Under the pieces are notes generated by a model. The model ran no database searches. It was not told where the DNA came from and worked only from the letters and a program-made list of their open reading frames with translations. From Salimicrobium album (GTDB lineage: Bacteria > Bacillota > Bacilli > Bacillales > Halobacillaceae), in NCBI RefSeq assembly GCF_900107115.1, contig NZ_FNOS01000002.1, forward strand, positions 172,768 to 236,767: a DNA stretch of 64,000 bases. The letters are read 5' to 3'. The position numbers and the translations under genes were made by a program. Below, one piece after another: positions 37,143 to 45,396 of the stretch. Every line of letters starts with the position of its first letter. The stretch's first letter is position 1.

Positions 37143-37443
37143 GTGTGGGCGTAACCTGAATTAGGCGTGGGCGTGTCTGAATTACGCCCACACTAGTATT
37201 TTCCAATTAACCTAAAAAAAGTAAAACAGGTGTGGGCGTCGTGGGCGAAAATTTTGTTACGCCCACACCTTACGCCCACACCTCAAAGCCAGTCATATCA
37301 AGGGATTAACCCTTAGTGTGGGCAATGTGGTCGTAATTTTAAGGTAAACTATTTAAAGTATATATAGGGGTAGTATATAGGAGAAACCCCCTATTTTTTA
37401 TAAAAAGTTGAGAAATCGAAAAAAACGCCCACATCGCCCACAC
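37143..37443. other. Iteron-rich candidate replication origin
   Basis: This 328-bp gap has no gene. It holds eleven copies of a GTGTGGGCG-type unit: plus orientation at 37143, 37165, 37230, 37239, 37316 and 37325; minus orientation at 37184, 37259, 37272, 37425 and 37434. Nine have the exact core GTGGGCG. Three pairs are spaced exactly 9 bp. An AT-rich stretch lies at 37335-37420. Repeats plus an AT-rich zone beside the primase-helicase gene are what a phage origin looks like. Confidence 0.7.
37364..37400 (+). terminator. Hairpin/terminator inside the iteron region
   Basis: ATAGGGG (37364-37370) pairs with CCCCTAT (37388-37394), followed by TTTTTA. It may end the early transcript or be part of the origin structure. 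Confidence 0.5.
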
Positions 37444-37468
37444 CCATCATTTATGAGGTGAAGACAGT

Positions 37469-37753
37469 ATGAGAGAAAAAGACGTCGAAACGTATCTAAA
37501 AACGAACATTGAAAAGAGAAACGGATGGTGTGTGAAATTTGAATCTCCGGGATTATCGGGAGTGCCGGATCGGATCTGCATGGTACCTGGAGGACGATTA
37601 TTTTTCGTAGAAGTGAAACGACCGGGGCAGAAACTCCGGAAGCTGCAGCAGAAAAGAAAAGAACAATTCGAATCGTTAGGGCAGCACGTGCACACCGTTT
37701 CCAACAAAGAAGAAGTGGATGAATTCATGAGGAGGGTTATGGATGGGGATTGA
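37469..37753 (+). CDS. VRR-NUC domain nuclease
   Basis: A 94-residue single-domain PD-(D/E)XK nuclease of the VRR-NUC family: SGVPDRICMVPGG and FFVEVKRPGQ carry the catalytic Asp, Glu and Lys. In phages it typically sits beside an SNF2 helicase, as here, and probably cleaves branched DNA. It overlaps the helicase gene by 11 bp. Confidence 0.9.
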   Translation: MREKDVETYLKTNIEKRNGWCVKFESPGLSGVPDRICMVPGGRLFFVEVKRPGQKLRKLQQKRKEQFESLGQHVHTVSNKEEVDEFMRRVMDGD

Positions 37754-39125
37754 GTTCCAACCTCACGATTATCAGCGGTATGCCATTAATCAGATTCTGA
37801 ACAATAAGAAATATGCCCTCTTCCTCGACATGGGGCTCGGCAAAACGATTTCAACGCTTACAGCAGTTGAACAGCTTATCTATGACTATGCAGAAATCAG
37901 CAAAGTGTTAGTGATTGCTCCGTTACGAGTGGCGAGGGATACATGGAGTCAGGAAGTGAAAAAATGGGATCATACCAAACACTTGAAAATATCAAAAGTT
38001 CTCGGGAAAGAGAAGGACCGACGACAGGCGCTTTTGACCGATGCCGATATTTATATCATCAATCGGGACAATGTGGTGTGGCTGATCAACTACTACCGGG
38101 AGCGTGGGCGGAAACCACCTTTCGATATGCTGGTAGTGGACGAGTTGTCCAGCTTCAAAGATCCATCATCGAAACGATTCAAGCATCTGAAGAAAATAAG
38201 CCCTCTGTTTGACAGGTTTGTCGGTCTTACAGGCACACCGGCACCGAATAGCCTGCTGGACTTGTGGAGTCAGATATATCTCGTAGATCGGGGCGAACGT
38301 TTAGGTCAGACCCAGCAATATTATAAAATGCGATATTTTTACCCGATCCACACAGGAGCAGGATTTATTGAAAAATATACGCTGCGTCCAGAAGCGGAAA
38401 AGCATATCTATGAACAGATCGATGATATTTGTGTAAGCATGAAAAGTCGTGATTATATCGAATTGCCGGATCGAATCGATAATACGATTACGGTGAAAAT
38501 GACGAAAAAAGAAAGAGCTTTTTATGAAGATCTGCAGAAAGAGAAGATATTGGAATTTGAAGAGGGCGACATCATTGCGGATAATGCAGGGGCTCTGACA
38601 CAAAAGCTGCTGCAGCTGTCAAACGGAGCCAGCTACAATGAAGACAGAGGCGTGCAGCTGATCCATGATAAGAAACTGGAAGCTCTGGAAGAGATTGTGC
38701 AGGAGGCGCAAGGCCAATCCATCCTGGTGTTTTACAGTTTCCAGCATGACCGGGACCGGATCAAAAAGAAGTTCAAGGAAGCGATGACACTGGATGAACA
38801 TGAAGACGTAATGAAAGATTGGAATGCGGGAGAGGTTCCTCTGCTATTAGCGCATCCGGCATCTGCAGGACATGGACTGAACTTGCAGCAGGGAGGGCAC
38901 ATCATTGTATGGTTCGGTCTTCCCTGGTCTCTGGAGCTTTATCAGCAGGCGAATGCCAGACTGCACCGGCAAGGGCAGGAAGAAGTCGTTTTCATTCACC
39001 ACATTCTCTCCGAGAATACGATCGATCAGAAAGTGCTGCGCGTGCTTCAGGGCAAGGAAAAAGGACAGGACGCTCTGATGGATGCGGTAAAAGCACAAAT
39101 CGAAGAAGCGGGGGTCGCTGAATAA
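37743..39125 (+). CDS. SNF2-family DNA helicase/translocase
   Basis: A compact 460-residue phage SNF2-like ATPase. Motif I is DMGLGKTIST, motif II is VVDELSSFKD, motif III is GLTGTPAPN, and motif VI is QANARLHRQGQ. It likely works with the overlapping VRR-NUC nuclease in DNA repair or replication. GAGGAGGG precedes the ATG. Confidence 0.93.
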   Translation: MGIEFQPHDYQRYAINQILNNKKYALFLDMGLGKTISTLTAVEQLIYDYAEISKVLVIAPLRVARDTWSQEVKKWDHTKHLKISKVLGKEKDRRQALLTDADIYIINRDNVVWLINYYRERGRKPPFDMLVVDELSSFKDPSSKRFKHLKKISPLFDRFVGLTGTPAPNSLLDLWSQIYLVDRGERLGQTQQYYKMRYFYPIHTGAGFIEKYTLRPEAEKHIYEQIDDICVSMKSRDYIELPDRIDNTITVKMTKKERAFYEDLQKEKILEFEEGDIIADNAGALTQKLLQLSNGASYNEDRGVQLIHDKKLEALEEIVQEAQGQSILVFYSFQHDRDRIKKKFKEAMTLDEHEDVMKDWNAGEVPLLLAHPASAGHGLNLQQGGHIIVWFGLPWSLELYQQANARLHRQGQEEVVFIHHILSENTIDQKVLRVLQGKEKGQDALMDAVKAQIEEAGVAE

Positions 39126-39126
39126 T

Positions 39127-39552
39127 ATGACAGTCACGAACATCAAGAAAGCAACATTCAAACACATCGAAAGTGAACTGTATACCTATAAAGATACGCT
39201 GAAAGAAATAAGGAAGCTGCGTCAGGAGATCATTAATCCGTATGACGATGACGTGGACGAAAATGTGGGGAGTAATGGAACATCTGATCCGGGGCGGCCT
39301 ACCGAAAGAGTGGCTACACGACTTCTCACGCACCGAACGTTACGGAACCTGGAGGAGATCATCGTAGCAATAGACTATGCATATGATCTAGTTAGTGAAG
39401 ACCATCGTAAAGTGATCCGAACGAAATATTGGAGCGGGAAACGACTGAATTGGTATGACGTTTCCGTCCAGCTCAACATGCATCGGAACACAGCGATGAA
39501 GCTTCGCAAAGAGGTGATCCTTTTGATTGCAGATAAAATCGGGTGGAGATAG
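39127..39552 (+). CDS. ArpU/RinA-type late transcription regulator
   Basis: 141 residues with a C-terminal sigma-region-4-like HTH (RKVIRTKYWSGKRLNWYDVS followed by MHRNTAMKLRKEV), the pattern of ArpU/DUF1492 phage activators. These switch on morphogenesis genes. It is the last early gene and is followed at once by a promoter-like region with GCAA repeats. Confidence 0.82.
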   Translation: MTVTNIKKATFKHIESELYTYKDTLKEIRKLRQEIINPYDDDVDENVGSNGTSDPGRPTERVATRLLTHRTLRNLEEIIVAIDYAYDLVSEDHRKVIRTKYWSGKRLNWYDVSVQLNMHRNTAMKLRKEVILLIADKIGWR

Positions 39553-39594
39553 TTGCAAACATTGTGCAAATGGCCCGCAATTTCTTGATATTAT
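39553..39594 (+). promoter_or_regulatory. Candidate late promoter with activator repeats
   Basis: TTGCAAAC and TTGTGCAAAT are close repeats, followed by CCGCAATTT and an extended -10 TGA-TATTAT (39589-39594). There is no -35 consensus, which fits dependence on the ArpU-like activator encoded just upstream. Confidence 0.55.
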
Positions 39595-39638
39595 GGTAGT
39601 GTGGAAAGATAATGACCGAAGACATATCTTCTAAGAGG

Positions 39639-39671
39639 AGAGATCCGGACGTCATGCCGGGTCTCTTTTCA
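39639..39671 (+). terminator. Hairpin at the start of the late transcript
   Basis: AGAGATCCGG pairs with CCGGGTCTCT (one G-T pair) and is followed by TTTCATTT. It lies about 45 bp after the putative late promoter, so it may be an attenuator or end the early transcript. Confidence 0.7.
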
Positions 39672-39696
39672 TTTATACCTGAGAGGACGGATCATC

Positions 39697-39765
39697 ATGA
39701 CCATCACAGGGCTGTTGATTATGGGGATAATATTCGTGTTACTGACGGGGTTGACGGAGGCATGA
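39697..39765 (+). CDS. 22-aa hydrophobic micropeptide
   Basis: ATG 39697 follows GAGAGGACGG and the frame ends TGA 39765, which overlaps the next ATG (ATGA). The peptide is one hydrophobic helix (ITGLLIMGIIFVLLTGLTEA). The small size keeps confidence low, but the ribosome site and stop-start overlap support translation. Confidence 0.45.
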   Translation: MTITGLLIMGIIFVLLTGLTEA

Positions 39766-39917
39766 ACATCCAGGCACAATACATCAGCGATATCGACGGG
39801 GTGCTTACGGTGGCGTTTTTTGTGCGGGAGAGATTAGTGACTATCGTCTCCGGACCAACGCCTGTAATGGAAAAAAGTTTGGTGTTACTCCGCGAGGCGA
39901 TGAAGCGTTATAAGTAA
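39762..39917 (+). CDS. Hypothetical 51-aa protein
   Basis: It begins at ATG 39762 (GGAGG four bases upstream, and coupled to the micropeptide stop). The frame stays open upstream to 39612 but that part runs through the terminator-like hairpin, so it is not used. The product contains YISDIDGVLTVAFFVRERL; family unknown. Confidence 0.55.
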   Translation: MNIQAQYISDIDGVLTVAFFVRERLVTIVSGPTPVMEKSLVLLREAMKRYK

Positions 39918-39981
39918 ACGAAACCTTCCTTTCTCCGCGTCGTACCTGTAAGATAAAGGTAACGATAAAGGAGGAGATTGA

Positions 39982-40425
39982 ATGAATAACAAAGACATGA
40001 CCGTAGAAGAAGTCATTGAACAGAGAGATCAGGAGATTGCAGACCTAAAGGCGGAGCTAGAAACAGCCGAAGGTGGAGAGAAACGGAAGTTTGAGAAACA
40101 GATTAACAAACTGGAGAAAATGAACAAGAAATCAAGAAAGTGGAGTGGTCTTGCTGATAAGGTAGAAAGCACTGGAGAAGCTATGCAACGCACTGGTAAG
40201 TCGATGACCAAAGCCGGGATGAAGACCACAGCTATTACATGGACACCTGTTATCTATGGTGGATATAAAGCTGTACAGCATAGCAAGAAAAAGAATCAGA
40301 CACCAGAGCAGGAGCTTATGGATCTGGTGAAAGAATGTGAACAGGCGTATAAAGATAAGAAGATAGATGAAGCAACCATGAAGCATTACATTACAGACTA
40401 TGTAGAGAATTATTATAGGGCATAA
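39982..40425 (+). CDS. Hypothetical protein with SHOCT-like C-terminus
   Basis: 147 residues: an N-terminal coiled coil (EEVIEQRDQEIADLKAELE), a Gly/Thr-rich middle with a possible hydrophobic stretch, and a C-terminal helical hairpin (LVKECEQAYKDKKIDEATM) in the style of SHOCT oligomerisation motifs. AAAGGAGGAG precedes the ATG; a terminator follows, so it is a separate unit between early and packaging genes. Confidence 0.65.
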   Translation: MNNKDMTVEEVIEQRDQEIADLKAELETAEGGEKRKFEKQINKLEKMNKKSRKWSGLADKVESTGEAMQRTGKSMTKAGMKTTAITWTPVIYGGYKAVQHSKKKNQTPEQELMDLVKECEQAYKDKKIDEATMKHYITDYVENYYRA

Positions 40426-40432
40426 CATATCA

Positions 40433-40461
40433 AGTCACTCACTTCGGTGGGTGGCTTTTTA
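40433..40461 (+). terminator. Terminator
   Basis: AGTCACTCAC pairs with GTGGGTGGCT (G-T pairs allowed) over a TTCG tetraloop and is followed by TTTTTAT. Confidence 0.85.
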
Positions 40462-40490
40462 TATGGGACTACCGCAAAGGTGTGATGCGC

Positions 40491-40829
40491 ATGACAGAAT
40501 ATAAAACAGAACATCAGAAGAAACGTTTTTATAATTCGGGTGACTGGAAACGATTGAGGCAGGAAGCTCTGAAGAAAGATAACTATGAGTGCCAGGAATG
40601 CAAGAGACTTGGGTACGTTAATCTTGATAGCGTGAAGGAAGACGGGAAACGCAAAGAGATCAAGATGAATGTGCACCATATCCAGGAGATTGAAGAACGT
40701 CCGGATCTTGCTCTCGATCTGGATAATCTGGAGACGGTGTGCTTATACCATCACAATCTGGCACACGGAAGAGTGTGGAAGGAATGGGAGAAGAATCGAT
40801 GGGCCGATGATGAACTGGATATCTTATAA
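40491..40829 (+). CDS. HNH endonuclease
   Basis: A 112-residue HNH protein with two CxxC-type knuckles (CQEC and near the end) and the HNH core NVHHIQEI, LDNLETVCLYHHNLAHG. HNH proteins encoded next to terminase take part in cos cleavage in HK97-like phages; the same role is likely here. ATG 40491 has AAAGGTG upstream. Confidence 0.9.
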   Translation: MTEYKTEHQKKRFYNSGDWKRLRQEALKKDNYECQECKRLGYVNLDSVKEDGKRKEIKMNVHHIQEIEERPDLALDLDNLETVCLYHHNLAHGRVWKEWEKNRWADDELDIL

Positions 40830-40850
40830 GAACTTCGGGGGTGACAATCC

Positions 40851-41015
40851 ATGAGTGCTATTCATGTACAGGAAGCATGCGAAACATTAGAAGGATTACT
40901 TGAGAGAGACATAGAGAAGAAGGTGCTGACTCATGATGAGTTCCATGCATTGAACCGCTTACTGCTAGAAGCATCAGTCTGGTTAGGTTATAAGGTGAAG
41001 GAGGAAGAACAATGA
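40851..41015 (+). CDS. Hypothetical helical 54-aa protein
   Basis: It reads from ATG 40851 behind GGGGGTGAC to TGA 41015, overlapping the next ATG (ATGA). The sequence is helical and acidic (ACETLEGLLERDIEKKVL). No family recognised. Confidence 0.6.
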   Translation: MSAIHVQEACETLEGLLERDIEKKVLTHDEFHALNRLLLEASVWLGYKVKEEEQ

Positions 41016-41329
41016 TAGTGACACAAACTTATAAGTGTGTATCATGTGATAGAAGTAAAGAGTATTCATTTCGGAATGTACCAGTGCCACAGACTGTCAT
41101 GTGCGAAGGTGTTGATGGTGATTGTCGAGGTGTAATGACGAAAGCTGATGATGCGGAAAGTCATGAAACAGTAATTGTTTCGTCGAGTGATTATAAAAAA
41201 CTATTAAAGAGAGAGGAAGAATGGGCGAAAGAAGTCCATGATGTGCAAAGCAGATTGGACTCGGCGATGAGGATTTACTTGGATGCTGCAGAAGAGAGAA
41301 AGAAGATAAGGGGAATTCACAAAAAATAA
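41012..41329 (+). CDS. Zinc-ribbon protein with C-terminal helix
   Basis: 105 residues. CVSC near residue 9 and a second Cys pair (CEGVDGDC) near 31-38 suggest a zinc ribbon; the C-terminal half is coiled coil. GAAGGAGG precedes the ATG. It lies between HNH and the terminase genes, but its role is unknown. Confidence 0.65.
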   Translation: MIVTQTYKCVSCDRSKEYSFRNVPVPQTVMCEGVDGDCRGVMTKADDAESHETVIVSSSDYKKLLKREEEWAKEVHDVQSRLDSAMRIYLDAAEERKKIRGIHKK

Positions 41330-41364
41330 TCCCCCCCTTAAATAATTTTGGTCGTTTTTGAACC

Positions 41365-41396
41365 GCAGGAGACCGGGGAGTGGTCTCGTCTCCCGC
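41365..41396. other. Candidate cos site
   Basis: GAGACC (41369-41374) and GGTCTC (41382-41387) flank GGGGAGT, and the wider arms GCAGGAGAC / GTCTCCCGC also nearly match. This GC-rich hyphenated dyad stands in AT-rich non-coding DNA between HNH and terminase small subunit genes, where cos sites lie in cos-type phages. Confidence 0.45.
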
Positions 41397-41466
41397 AAAA
41401 ATATGGAAAATCCTCGTGTATAGTCTTTTTACAATAAATGGAAATCAAAGGAAAGGAGGGAGGACG

Positions 41467-41790
41467 GTGGCAAAACTGAAACGATCGACGATTCGGAAAA
41501 GGATTGAAAAAGATTTGCAGGAGCAGCTCGAAGGTAAGACGATCACCGGAAAGCATTACTCTGATTTAATCCAGGATTATCTTTCATTATGGGATTTGAA
41601 ATGTAAACTCATTGACGATATCGAGGAAATCGGAATCAAAGTGACGGGGATGCATGGGCCGAAGTCCAATCCTTCCATTGCTGATCTCCATAAAACAAAC
41701 GATCGGATGATCCGTATTCTGGATGCACTGGACTTGAAAGCAGCTGCATCAGAACCTGTACAAAAATTCAACGCAAGCGATTTGATGTAA
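41467..41790 (+). CDS. Terminase small subunit (P27 family)
   Basis: It recognises the packaging site and recruits the large subunit. The 107-residue product fits the P27 family by TGMHGPKSNPSIADLHKTND and the helical C-terminus LDALDLKAA. GTG 41467 follows AAAGGAGGGAGG; an ATG at 41380 in frame would read through the cos-like dyad and is rejected. It abuts terL without a gap. Confidence 0.88.
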   Translation: MAKLKRSTIRKRIEKDLQEQLEGKTITGKHYSDLIQDYLSLWDLKCKLIDDIEEIGIKVTGMHGPKSNPSIADLHKTNDRMIRILDALDLKAAASEPVQKFNASDLM

Positions 41791-43437
41791 ATGATAGAGA
41801 ATAAGCACGTCACGTATTATATGAACCAATATGAAGCGGGCGAAATCAAAGTCAGTTCATACGTGGTTCTTTTATTTAATTATTTAAAAGAGCATATTCT
41901 GAATCGGGATGATATCTATTTCAATACAGAGGAGCATGAGAATTATATCAAGTTCACCAAAAAGAACCTGTTTCCTCTTGAACCTTTTCAGAAGTTCATT
42001 ACGGCTTTTGTTTTCCTTTATTACAAAGATGGAGATCACCCGGTATTTGAACAGTTCTTTTTATATAAAGCGAGAGGGGCAGGGAAGAACGGATTAATTT
42101 CTTCTTTATGCCTCTTTTTTATCAGTCCTCTTCACGGCATTGATAAGTATGTAATTCCGATTGTGGCGAACAGCGAGAAACAGGCGAAAACATCTTTCAA
42201 TGAAATCTATGAAGCTATTGAAAGTTCTTCCCGGAGTCAAGTGTTAAAGGCGATTTTTAAAGCTCGGGGGTCCGACATCACCAATAAACAGAACGGAAGC
42301 CTGGTCGAATACGAAACGTCCAACCCTAAATCCAAAGATACAAGACGAGACGGAGCGGTCATTTACGATGAAGTTCACGAGTATGAAGATTCCGAGATTG
42401 TAGACGTGTTTTCCTCCGGTCTTGGTAAAGTAAGAAACAGTCGTGAGTTCTTCATCACTACGGATGGTTTCCGCCGCGGTGGTTTTTTAGATGACATGAA
42501 AGAAAGAGCCATTAATGTGCTACACGGGGAAGCTCCGGAAGATCCCATGTTCCCATTCATGGCCACGCTGGATAGTGATGACGAGATGGAAGATTACAGC
42601 TGCTGGCAGAAAGCGAACCCTATGTTTCATGAACCGATGAACGATTATGCACAAAACCTGTTCCGGAAAGTGAAATCACAGTACATTGCTCTCGGTAACT
42701 CGAAACCGTCGGCCCGTATTCGATTTATGACAAAACGAATGAACCGACCAGCCACGGATCTTACCACGTCCGTCGCTACAATTGAGGAGATAAAGGCGAC
42801 AAACCGTCCGATGCCTGATTTGGAACAACAGCCGGCCGTCGGTGGATTAGACTATGCGTCCGTGCGAGACTTTGCCTCTGCCGGTCTCACATTCAAAGAC
42901 GGAGAAGATTATATCTGGAAAACCCACTCTTTCGTTCGGAGGGAGTTTTTACAAAATGTGAATATCAAAGCTCCAATAGATGAATGGGAAAAGCAAGGGC
43001 TGTTAACCATCGTTGATGGCCCAGTCATCAGTATGGACCACGTCGTCGATTGGTTTGTAAAAATGAGAGAGACCTACGGGGTGGACAGGATTGTTGTTGA
43101 TATGTTCCGTCTTGATCTGGTGAAACCTGCACTGGAAGCAGCAGGGTTTGACGTCAGGTATATACGAAATCCAAAAGCGATACACTCCCAACTGTCACAA
43201 ACGGTAGAGACATTGTTTGCTGAACGCAAAATCATATTTGGAGATAACCCTCTCATGCGTTGGATGACAAACAACGTGTACGTCCATATTAAAAAAGATG
43301 GGAATAAAGAATATCTGAAGAAAGATGAAGTGCGACGGAAGACAGATGGATTCCAGGCGTTTATCTATTCTCTCTGGGAAGCGAATGAAGTATTTGAAGA
43401 AGCGCAAGACTTTTATCTGGATGAAATCGTTTTTTAA
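41791..43437 (+). CDS. Terminase large subunit
   Basis: The packaging motor ATPase and nuclease. Walker A is KARGAGKN (about residue 91), Walker B is VIYDEVHE, and the C-terminal nuclease domain shows GGLDYASVRDFA and VVDMFRLD acidic residues. At 548 aa it is of the Terminase_1/HK97 type. It is directly coupled to the small subunit gene. Confidence 0.95.
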   Translation: MIENKHVTYYMNQYEAGEIKVSSYVVLLFNYLKEHILNRDDIYFNTEEHENYIKFTKKNLFPLEPFQKFITAFVFLYYKDGDHPVFEQFFLYKARGAGKNGLISSLCLFFISPLHGIDKYVIPIVANSEKQAKTSFNEIYEAIESSSRSQVLKAIFKARGSDITNKQNGSLVEYETSNPKSKDTRRDGAVIYDEVHEYEDSEIVDVFSSGLGKVRNSREFFITTDGFRRGGFLDDMKERAINVLHGEAPEDPMFPFMATLDSDDEMEDYSCWQKANPMFHEPMNDYAQNLFRKVKSQYIALGNSKPSARIRFMTKRMNRPATDLTTSVATIEEIKATNRPMPDLEQQPAVGGLDYASVRDFASAGLTFKDGEDYIWKTHSFVRREFLQNVNIKAPIDEWEKQGLLTIVDGPVISMDHVVDWFVKMRETYGVDRIVVDMFRLDLVKPALEAAGFDVRYIRNPKAIHSQLSQTVETLFAERKIIFGDNPLMRWMTNNVYVHIKKDGNKEYLKKDEVRRKTDGFQAFIYSLWEANEVFEEAQDFYLDEIVF

Positions 43438-43446
43438 ATAAAGGGG

Positions 43447-44583
43447 GTGGTACACATAGGTTTTTTCGATATATTCAAAAAAAACAGCGAACTCGACTGG
43501 ATGTATGATTTTGATTTGATCGAAGATACATCCAACCGGGTGTATTTGAAGCGACTGGCTATTGAAACGTGCGTGAATATGATTGCCCGCACCATCAGTC
43601 AGTCAGAGTTCCGGGTCAAGAAAGGTAAGGACGTCGTCTATGATGAATTTTATTATCGGATGAATGTACGTCCGAACAAGAATCAATCCGCCAGCCAGTT
43701 CTGGCAGACCGTCGTCCATAAGCTCATCCATGATAATGAGTGTCTAATTATCAAGTCAGACAGTAATGATTTGCTGATTGCCGATGATTTTACTCGCATT
43801 GAATACGGATTGGTGGAAGACATCTTCAAAGATGTGACAATCAAAAACTACACCTTTCAGCGGTCGTTCCGAGCAAGCGACGTGTTCTATCTGCAATATA
43901 GCAACGAAGACGTATCACGAATGATCACTGGTCTGTTCTCCGACTACGGGGAACTGTTCGGGCGCATGTTCGAATTTCAAAAGTATAATAATCAGATTCG
44001 TTCGACTGTCGATTTGGAGAACGTGAACAGTAAGGATCCGGAAACGAAGCGAAAACTTCAAAAGTTCATCGATGACATGTACGACGCGTTTCGTAAAAAA
44101 GCATTTGCCATCGTTCCGCAGCAGAGAGGGTTTGTCTATGAAGAAAAATCCAATCGTGCGTCCGGTGCCAGTGTAGATGAAATCAACAAAGTAACCAATG
44201 GATTTCTGGATCACCTGGCGAAAGTGATGGGGATCCCTCCTGCTTTAATTCATGGAGACATGGCGGATGTAGAAAAGAACACACGTAACTTTATGACTTT
44301 CTGCATTGATCCTCTCCTCAAAAAAATCAAAGATGAGTTTGGCGGTAAGGTTATCGAGAAGAAGGATTATCTGAACGGAGAACGGATGGACATTCGGAGA
44401 GTGTCTTATCGTGATATTTTCGATCTGGCTAGTGCGGTGGATAAATTACGTTCGGGCGGTATTTATAATGGCAACGAATTGCGTGAAAAACTTGGTGATG
44501 AGAGGGTGGATGAACCTATTTTAGAAGAGTATGTGATTACGAAAAACTACACAGAAACAATTGAAGGGGGTGATAAAGAATGA
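43447..44583 (+). CDS. Portal protein (HK97 family)
   Basis: It forms the dodecameric ring at the capsid vertex. The 378-residue product has the family core HLAKVMGIPPALIHGD and a C-terminal GGIYNGNELREKLG. The start is odd: GTG 43447 overlaps the ribosome site AAGGGGG (43441-43447), while homologues begin at GFFDIF. The codon at that place, 8 nt after the ribosome site, is ATA (43456). Either ATA is used or initiation is at the poorly placed GTG. Its stop overlaps the protease ATG (ATGA). Confidence 0.93.
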   Translation: MVHIGFFDIFKKNSELDWMYDFDLIEDTSNRVYLKRLAIETCVNMIARTISQSEFRVKKGKDVVYDEFYYRMNVRPNKNQSASQFWQTVVHKLIHDNECLIIKSDSNDLLIADDFTRIEYGLVEDIFKDVTIKNYTFQRSFRASDVFYLQYSNEDVSRMITGLFSDYGELFGRMFEFQKYNNQIRSTVDLENVNSKDPETKRKLQKFIDDMYDAFRKKAFAIVPQQRGFVYEEKSNRASGASVDEINKVTNGFLDHLAKVMGIPPALIHGDMADVEKNTRNFMTFCIDPLLKKIKDEFGGKVIEKKDYLNGERMDIRRVSYRDIFDLASAVDKLRSGGIYNGNELREKLGDERVDEPILEEYVITKNYTETIEGGDKE

Positions 44584-45383
44584 CGAGAGAACAGCTCATA
44601 AAAAATGGTATGAAATATCAATTTACGAATGAAGTGAGGGATAACAAACATATCCTTACACTTTCAGGAGTTGTGGCAAAACCGGACTGGATCGACCGGA
44701 TGCTGGAAATCAAAACCATCAATGCGGAAGATATCGCGAAAGAGTTAGATGATGTGGATATGGATATTCATATTAAACTGAATTCCGGTGGCGGGGATGC
44801 ATTTGAAGGCATTGAGATTTATAACTATCTTAAAAATCACCCGTCTCATGTGACTATTGAAGTTACAGCATTAGCGGCGTCTGCAGCATCCATTATTTCA
44901 ATGGGAGCGGATGACATAGTCATGAACACTGGTACGTCCATGATGATTCACCAGGCATCTACAATTGCATGGGGAGATAAGACGGATCTGAATAAAGCGA
45001 TTAATGCACTGGAAACAATCGACGGATCCCTGGTTGACATTTACGAAGAACAGACAGGTCTTTCCAAAGAAGAACTCGATGATCTACTTGTGAAAGAATC
45101 GTGGTTTACCGCTGACGAAGCTGTCGAAAAAGGGTTTGCTAATCGTAAATCCAGCAAAAGAGCGGAGCCATTAGAAGGAGGTGGAAATGAACCTTCTTCT
45201 ACCGAGGGTGTGGATGCAAGTACCATGCAACAGATGTTTGATGATTTTAGGAAAGAAATGCTGAATGAGTTCCAGCAATCGCAACAACCGATTAATCCAG
45301 AACCGAATAATCAAGATCCGAAGCCTGCTCAACGAAACGTGAGTAGCCTTTTTTTGAATCTAAATAACAAATCAAACAAATAA
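44580..45383 (+). CDS. ClpP-like prohead protease
   Basis: It matures the capsid by removing scaffold or delta domains. The ClpP/S49 fold is shown by IKLNSGGGDAFEGI, the nucleophile Ser in LAASAASII, and the His in MMIHQAST. The C-terminal 70 residues are low-complexity (P, N, Q) and may be scaffold. It lies between portal and capsid, the usual HK97 order. Confidence 0.93.
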   Translation: MTREQLIKNGMKYQFTNEVRDNKHILTLSGVVAKPDWIDRMLEIKTINAEDIAKELDDVDMDIHIKLNSGGGDAFEGIEIYNYLKNHPSHVTIEVTALAASAASIISMGADDIVMNTGTSMMIHQASTIAWGDKTDLNKAINALETIDGSLVDIYEEQTGLSKEELDDLLVKESWFTADEAVEKGFANRKSSKRAEPLEGGGNEPSSTEGVDASTMQQMFDDFRKEMLNEFQQSQQPINPEPNNQDPKPAQRNVSSLFLNLNNKSNK

Positions 45384-45396
45384 AGGAGAATGACAC

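Noticed and set aside
37143..37443. Repeat cluster as a CRISPR array
   Set aside because: Units are only 9-10 bp, occur in both orientations, and have irregular or very short spacing; no cas genes nearby.
39612..39761. Extended N-terminus of the 51-aa late-leader protein
   Set aside because: The extra 50 codons run through the terminator-like hairpin and lack a ribosome site; the coupled ATG 39762 explains the conserved-looking part.
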